Origin: Erodium maritimum | Taxonomy: Eukaryota > Streptophyta > Magnoliopsida > Geraniales > Geraniaceae | Assembly (NCBI GenBank): GCA_963921825.1 | Contig: OY997590.1 | Coordinates: 44,843,039-44,907,038, forward strand | Direction of reading: 5' to 3' | DNA length: 64,000 bases | Part shown: positions 58,925-64,000 of the stretch, one piece after another | How positions within the stretch are numbered: position 1 is the first letter of the stretch | How the letters are laid out: each line of letters starts with the position of its first letter | The notes under the pieces: model-generated | What the model was told of the DNA's origin: nothing | Seen by the model: only the letters and a program-made list of their open reading frames with translations | The model's database searches: none | Position numbers and translations under genes: made by a program

Positions 58925-59858
58925 ACGATTCCTAAGGATTCGGTCGTGATCTCGTTGCAAATCACGGAATTTCCCTAGTCGTCTCCGGGCACGGCGTTGT
59001 GTACGAGTTCTGTCGTTCCAGGGTCTGCACTTGGGCTTGGGGTGTTGAATTTTTTGGGCCCTTTAGGCTGTCAGGTTGGGCTTGATTCAAGGGCAGATCA
59101 GGCTTGTGAGCAGGTCGGGTTGGGCTCTCCACAGGGGGTATGGGCCTTGTTTTGGTGGGTTTAAAGAATTAAGCCCATCCGAAAAGGTCCAGTCGTTGGC
59201 CCAAGAAGACCCAAGTTTGACTACCGTTTTTAACCGTATTGGGAACGATCTTGGCCCATTAGCAAAAGCCAATATTTCTCGAGATAGTGATTCGATTCTA
59301 GAAGTTGGGTTTCAAGGAAGTCCGTGGAAGGAAGCCTTGGTAAACCAATATCTAGGGTTGAGCCAAAGAAACGCGGTCGCCCAAAAAAGGGTTCCTTGAA
59401 GGTGATTCAACAACCAACCGTTGTTTATCGGACCAGAGCCAGGACCTCTGCTGACAAAGGGGATAAAATGGGACGTTTTATTGTGGACTTTGCCAAAAAA
59501 GATAGCTTCGGCAATTGGAGCTACAGTTCGAAAGTTGGCCATAAAGTTGTTGATCTTTGTGCTTTGGCGCTCGAAAAGGTCGCTGAGAGTAGGAAGGACA
59601 TGGAGTACGTGGAACCGACTACAGTTCAAGCTTTATCCCTTGTGCCGGTTGATAACCGGTTTACCTGTTTAAATCCGGATAGGAAGTAGGCAAGGCGTTT
59701 TTGTATTCATCTTGTTTTTTCCTATTCTGTTTTTGCTCCTTGGAGCTGTAATAGTCTGAGGAAAAGATCTATTTGGATCTTTTCTTGCTTTGTTCTATAG
59801 TCTTATAGAACAAATGCTTAATAAAAAATTCGCCTATCAAAAAAAATAAAAAAAAATA
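58925..59858 (+). mobile_element. LINE-like unit, 3' part with poly(A)
   Basis: Open frames (59076-59399 and 59324-59689) are followed by a roughly 150-bp AT-rich 3' untranslated stretch and an A-rich tail (59838-59858). The 5' part is cut by G2. With the similar unit at 13081-13563 this makes two poly(A)-ended, RT-less units at the outer edges of the nested LTR block. Non-autonomous LINE or retroposed gene; not resolved. Confidence 0.45.
59076..59689 (+). pseudogene. Unrecognised protein fragment with AT-hook-like motif
   Basis: The first open frame (to 59399) includes SEKVQSLAQEDPSLTTVFNR; the reading shifts frame near 59330, so the piece has at least one frameshift. The second frame contains KKRGRPKKGSLK, an AT-hook-like basic motif, then KMGRFIVDFAKKDSFGNWSY and KVVDLCALALEKVAESRKDM, ending CLNPDRK before the stop at 59687-59689. 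Basic, GRP-containing C-termini occur in plant LINE ORF1 derivatives, but I cannot name the family. Confidence 0.4.
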
Positions 59859-60090
59859 AACACAATAAATTACAAAAACATACTCTAACAGTTTTATAAC
59901 AATATTATACCAATAAAAAAAATCTACCCTAAATATTATAGGTTTCCACTCATAATATCCAACGCAGAATGTACCTTAAACATTACATAATAATATTGTA
60001 CCAATTACAAGAATCTACCCTAAACTTTACATATTTCAACCCATATATAACATTAAAAATAAAAATAAATGATAAAAAAAAGATCTTCAA
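59859..60090. other. AT-rich spacer
   Basis: Low-complexity, AT-rich DNA with a loose repeat (CTACCCTAAA near 59930 and 60017; ATAATATTGTACCAAT and variants near 59905 and 59990). No gene. Confidence 0.5.
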
Positions 60091-60690
60091 CAGAAAAGAT
60101 CAGACCTAGCCTGTGGGAAAGCACGACCAGTTATGGAGTCACTGGTGGTGTTCCAATGGCGGATCGACGCTTGGTGGAGGCGCAGTGCTGGATCTGAGCT
60201 CGGCTAGATCTATGGATGCCGGAGCTGGGTACAGTGGAGGCGAGATCCTGAGCTGCATGGTTGCACACGGCGTGTCTGTGGCGTCTTCTCCCATCATCCT
60301 TGCCAAATCTTGCTTTAAGCGGCGGCATGCTTCACGGAGAGCTCGGCGGCGATGAGTTGCTGGTCGAACTTCCTCAAGACCGTGCGCCTCCAACTGTGGC
60401 GGATCTTTTCGTGTCCTACAGTTGTGTGGTGGGAGAACGAGCATGACGACGGCTGTTTGTGTCCTTGCTCCACGGAGAGCTCGGCGGCGGCTATACGGGA
60501 GAGGTCGAGGACGAGACAAACGGTACGGGAACTTCTCCGTGCTCCGTCGTGGGGAAGGACAACGCCTGTATGGTTGCTCATTGCTCCGTCCGTGGCATCA
60601 AATTGGCTGTTTTCGGTGGTTGTGGCAGGTCGTGCGGCTGAGAGGGTGAGGAGAGACTAGAGAGTGTTTTATGAGAGAGATTTGAGGTGG
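60091..60690. other. GC-rich island of unknown nature
   Basis: An abrupt GC-rich block between AT-rich flanks. CACGGAGAGCTCGGCGGCG occurs twice (about 60333 and 60474), pointing to an internal duplication of about 140 bp. Several overlapping open frames exist on both strands (e.g. 60113-60355, 60459-60641, minus 60139-60519), as expected for GC-rich DNA, and none matches a protein I know. It may be a captured or decayed first exon, or the body of a DNA transposon. Confidence 0.4.
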
Positions 60691-60898
60691 TATTAGGGTT
60701 AGATAAAATATATAGGTAAAATGACATATTAGCCCTGTTATTATGTAAAATTACTAAAAAAAACTAAAGTTTGCCTTTATTATGGTTGTATGCCATTAGC
60801 TTTATAGTCCTCAGATCAACTTAATCTAATGGTTCACAATCTAGGTAAAAGGTAACAACTTAAGCATGGGGTAACACCTGAGTGTGTTCCTATATATA
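60691..60898. other. Spacer before the MITE cluster
   Basis: No gene. AT-rich, ending in TATATATA. The last 60 bases (GGTGTTACCCC-type end on the minus strand) may be the end of another MITE-like element. Confidence 0.35.
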
Positions 60899-61692
60899 CA
60901 GGGGAGCTTTCGGGTACAAACCTTATTTCGGGTCAGAACGTAGAACTAATCTGGGCCATTGATTACCTATATATTCTGGGCCTTTAATTCTATGATCCAA
61001 GGGACCAGATTGAAAGTTTGTAGTTCTGACGATGATATAGAGTTTATACCTGATTGTTATCCTATATATATATATACACAATCCGTTATAAATGGATCAT
61101 TATGTTGTAAAATGTAAATAATAGTACAATATGAACAAAACACTGTAACATAAAGAACAAGAAATTGTAACATCGAATTTTGGGTTTAAGCATTGATATA
61201 ACATAAGGATAAAAAAAAATTGTAACACATCTGAACCTAATATTTAAACCCAAAATCCATTGTTACAGTTTTTTATCCTTATGTTACAATAATACTTAAA
61301 CCCAAAATTCGATGTTACAGTTTATTGATCTTTATGTTACAGCTTTTTGTTCATATTGTACCTTTATTTACATTTTACAACATGATGATCATTGACAACG
61401 AATGGGGCCCATATATAAATATATATATATATATAGGATAACAATCAGGTACAGACTCTATATTTTTGTCAGAACTACAAACTTTCAATCTAGGCCCTTG
61501 GATCATAGAATTAAAGGCCTAGATTTAATGCATATCTTTTCATATCTTTTTAATTAATGCGTATCTTTTAATTGATTTCGTAATCAATCACCACCCCCCC
61601 TGAATTTCGATGGCCATCCGATCTGGGTAATCAATGGCCTAGATTAGTTCTACGTTCTGACCCGAAATAAGGTTTGTATCCGAAAGGTTCCC
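60899..61692. mobile_element. Mirror-image composite of MITE-like elements in (TA)n
   Basis: A large inverted repeat. Left arm 60899-61062 (AGGGGAGCTTTCGGGTACAA ... TGATTGTTATCC) is matched inversely by 61436-61692. Between them, each side separated by a (TA)n run, lies a second palindromic element (61078-61410). Each arm itself has MITE-like ends and is bordered by TATATA. No coding capacity. MITE-like elements in TA microsatellites are known, e.g. rice Micron; whether these belong to that group is not shown. Confidence 0.75.
61078..61410. repeat. Central palindromic element
   Basis: Inverted arms of about 160 bp around 61240. TTGTAAAATGTAAATAATAG and CAATATGAACAAAA on the left mirror TTTTGTTCATATTGTAC and ATTTACATTTTACAA on the right; CGAATTTTGGGTTTAAG mirrors CTTAAACCCAAAATTCG. 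No TSD is distinguishable from the surrounding TA. Confidence 0.8.
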
Positions 61693-61714
61693 TATATATA
61701 TATATATATATATA

Positions 61715-62140
61715 GGACTGGTATCAGGTACAAACACGACCTTATTGTGCAAACTTCGAACGCACGAGACCCATAGGATCCGCCCAAAGTGACATCAGCA
61801 GAGCGCCCTAGATGCTGACACGTGGACGCGCGATGTTGGTGCTGACACGTGGGCGCGTGCGCGTAGAGTCTGATAGTTTACATAGCACGGTACTAATAGT
61901 TTAGTACAAAAAGTGCTGATATGTTACATTTGTACTAAACTATCAGCACCGTGTTATGTAAACTATCAGCACTCGCGCTGCGCGCATGGTCAACACGCGC
62001 TACTGTGCAAGCACAGGCGCGCGCGAAGTGGCCACGTGTCAGCATCGCGCGCGCTCTGCTGACGTCACTTTAACCGCATCATGTGGCTCTCGTGTGTTCC
62101 TAGTTTGCACAATAAGAGGCGTTTGTACTGGATAGCTATC
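61715..62140. mobile_element. Foldback MITE-like element with GC-rich arms
   Basis: 426 bp bordered by (TA)n. Left end TCAGGTACAAACACGACCTT and TATTGTGCAAACT mirror the right end (AGTTTGCACAATA, GTTTGTACTGGATA). Inner arms contain ACGTGTCAGCATC and runs of GCGCGC; the core is CTGATAGTTTACATAGCACG and its inverse. It could form a long hairpin. Confidence 0.8.

Positions 62141-62183
<43 letters not shown>
62138..62183. repeat. (AT)n(AG)n microsatellite
   Basis: About 25 bases of AT dinucleotides followed by about 20 of AG, at the border of the next MITE-like element. Confidence 0.95.
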
Positions 62184-62184
<1 letters not shown>

Positions 62185-63470
62185 GTGAAATCGGCTACAA
62201 ACCACTCTTAACCTAAAAACTAGAGAACCAATCCTGGCCACACACACCTAAGATCCAACATTCATCATGATGCCACATCATCACCCCAAATTCACGCCAC
62301 TTTCATCCTTTCTCACACAAGCAAGGGCATAATTGTAAAAGCATGGTGCCATGTGGACAAGTGTCCATTTTTTTCTTCACCAATTCACTAATTTTATATT
62401 TCCCGATTCGTTTGAACTCTGATTAGCTTCAAACTTGCGCCAATATTTTTCTTTTTCCAATGGCTTTAAATCAAGATCAGTCATGAATATATTTTGAAGC
62501 ACGAAAATAAAAAGTTATATCGGGGTGATAAAAATAATGTTGAGTGTTGATCAATCTTCACTAATAAATGTTTTATATCAGAGGTATCAAACTAATGCTA
62601 AATGTTGATAAAAACATGTACTGAGGTGATAAAAAACATGTTCAATTTTGATAATAAGTGTGATAAACTAGAGTTTAGCATTGATGAAAAAAAACATGTG
62701 ATGAGGTGATAAAAACATATGTAATTTAATGGTAAACATAGTGTTTAGTGTTGATAAAACTAGTGTTCATAAAAACACGTGATGAGGTGCTAAAAATCAT
62801 GTTCGGTTTTCGAAAATGAGGTGATAAAACTAGTGTCCAGTGTTGATAAAACCAGTGTAAAGTGTTGATAAAAATTACCCAGATATACTTTTTTTAAAAA
62901 TCAGCCTCGAAATAATTCTTTTTTTCGTGCTTCAAAAAAAACATGTGATGGGGGTGATAAAACACACGTAATTTAATGATTAACCTAGTGTTTGGTGTTG
63001 ATAAAACTAGTGTTCATAAAAAGCACGTGATGATGTGATAAAATCATGATCAGTTTTGGAAATGAGATGATAAACTCAGTGCAAAGTGTTGATAAAACTA
63101 GTGTAACAGTGTTGATAAAACCAGATCAAAGTGTTGATAAAAATTACTCATGTATAATTTTTTTTTTTAAATCAGCCCCGAAATAATTTTTTTCGTGCTT
63201 CAAAATATATTCATGAGTGATCTTGATAGAAAGACCTTGAAAAAAACAAAACTAATGGCGCAAGTTTGAAGTCAATCGGAGTTCAAACGAAGTGAGAAAA
63301 ATTAAATTAGTGAATTGGTAAAAACAAATAATATGATAGTTTTACTAAAAAGTGATGTTTTTTTTGCAGTCAAAAACTCAATTGTATCTCATCCCTCCAT
63401 TCTTAAAATAGATGGCTTAGATTGGTTCTCTAGTTTTTAGGTTAAGACATGGTTTGTATTTGATTTCTCC
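62184..63470. mobile_element. Foldback MITE-like element, about 1.3 kb, with internal duplication
   Basis: Terminal inverted arms: CTTAACCTAAAAACTAGAGA on the left mirrors TCTCTAGTTTTTAGGTTAAG on the right. The arms extend inward to about 62515 and 63195 (TTCAAACTTGCGCC; GTGCTTCAAAATATATTCAT). The middle consists of many GTGTTGATAAAA-type short repeats and a tandem duplication of about 270 bp. Bordered by TA repeats. No coding capacity. Confidence 0.82.
62640..63205. repeat. Tandem duplication with GTTGATAAAA repeats
   Basis: Two copies (about 62640-62935 and 62936-63205), each ending in a CCGAAATAAT ... TTCGTGCTTCAAAA block. Each contains several GTGTTGATAAAACTAGTGT units. Confidence 0.8.
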
Positions 63471-64000
63471 TATATATATTCAGGTACTATAGATTGTGTC
63501 CCTATATACATAAGGACATAGTATATTGTAAATGAGGGTAAATGGTTTTAAGGGGAACGCGCCTCATGCTCGCGATTTAGGCTTTCCCCTAAAGTTATCG
63601 CCGCCGCCTGCCATGTCTCTTTGATTTCTTCTCCGGGAGGTCAATTAGTGGTACAGAACTCAAAACTAAGGCTAGGGGCGTGCTGATAAAGTGCCTAGTG
63701 ATCCTCGCTGATTTTTGTTTCCGGTCCGGCGTCTGTTTTTTGAAGACGGAATTGAAGTCTGTAGGTAAGATCTATGATCGATGTGAGAGGTCTTCGTGAT
63801 CCTCTTCTCCGATTGAGGTATTGTTGAACACCAATCAAGGAAGAGGGTTCTGTTTTCACCGTTTGAGGTATCATTGTTCTTCTCCGTTTTAAGTCCTCTC
63901 AAACCAAGGTTTTGTTGTGTTTATTGGGGAAGTGTGGTTTTATCCCGTGGGTCTGGTATTGGGAGTTTTTGAGCTACCATAGTTGAATTATTCTCGCCTG
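63471..64000. other. Unassigned right-edge sequence
   Basis: After TATATATATT the composition turns more balanced and codon-like from about 63555 (GCGCCTCATGCTCGCGATTT), with TTTGATTTCTTCTCCGGGAG near 63620. A minus-strand open frame (63672-63902) is not recognisable. It may be the 5' end of another retroelement or a host gene leader continuing to the right. Confidence 0.3.

Noticed and set aside
60139-60519. A 126-codon minus-strand frame in the GC-rich island
   Set aside because: Overlaps several other open frames on both strands, as GC-rich DNA does; proline/arginine-rich with no recognisable domain.
62065-62247. Minus-strand frame with IYIYIYIYI
   Set aside because: Translation of the (AT)n(AG)n microsatellite between two MITE-like elements.

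Overview
This is plant nuclear DNA, almost certainly from a flowering plant. It holds large LTR retrotransposons primed by initiator-tRNA-Met-like sites, a chromovirus of Tekay/Del type, an L1-clade LINE whose ORF1 carries an RNA-recognition motif (BNR type), and a piece of a plant DUF2828/vWA gene caught inside a transposon. I found no intact host gene, tRNA, rRNA or CRISPR array. Nearly the whole window is transposable elements nested in one another. The order of events can be read from target-site duplications (TSDs) and from uninterrupted sister copies within the window.

Layout. 1-6646: two minus-strand copies of one Copia family, one apparently inside the other (B = 1-4447, running off the left edge; A = 4448-6646 plus sequence beyond the left edge). 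6647-~12500: degenerate BNR-type LINE, minus strand. ~12500-13080: unassigned. 13081-13563: 3' end of a LINE-like unit, minus strand. 13564-40520: an old plus-strand copy of the same Copia family (C2). C2 has been opened by a solo chromovirus LTR (G3, 16656-19637), a foldback Mutator-like element with a captured gene fragment (19853-21167), a chromovirus with both LTRs (G1, 21194-33620) and a solo LTR of a second Gypsy family (G4, 34508-37142). G1 itself holds a Copia solo LTR that holds another solo LTR of the same family (26381-29761 and 27323-29010).

40521-58924: a second chromovirus (G2, minus strand), opened by the youngest element seen, Copia C3 (44944-53397), with 1688-bp LTRs that look almost identical and a perfect 5-bp TSD. 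58925-59858: LINE-like 3' end, plus strand. 60090-60680: GC-rich island of unknown nature. 60899-63470: a run of foldback MITE-like elements, each set in (TA)n. 63471-64000: unassigned, with a change in composition.

The most notable finding is the 1315-bp foldback element at 19853-21167. It has 10-bp TSDs and about 520-bp inverted arms, and its loop encodes part of a plant DUF2828 von Willebrand A domain, including a duplicated DxSGS metal-site motif. Other points are repeated self-insertion by the Copia family, a GGCCCA motif cluster that has grown in younger Copia LTRs, GTCACGG-type palindromes shared by two Gypsy families, and a mirror-image MITE cluster in TA microsatellites. All Copia and Gypsy copies are treated as fossils: their parts, ends and relative ages are given, and their coding regions are broken.
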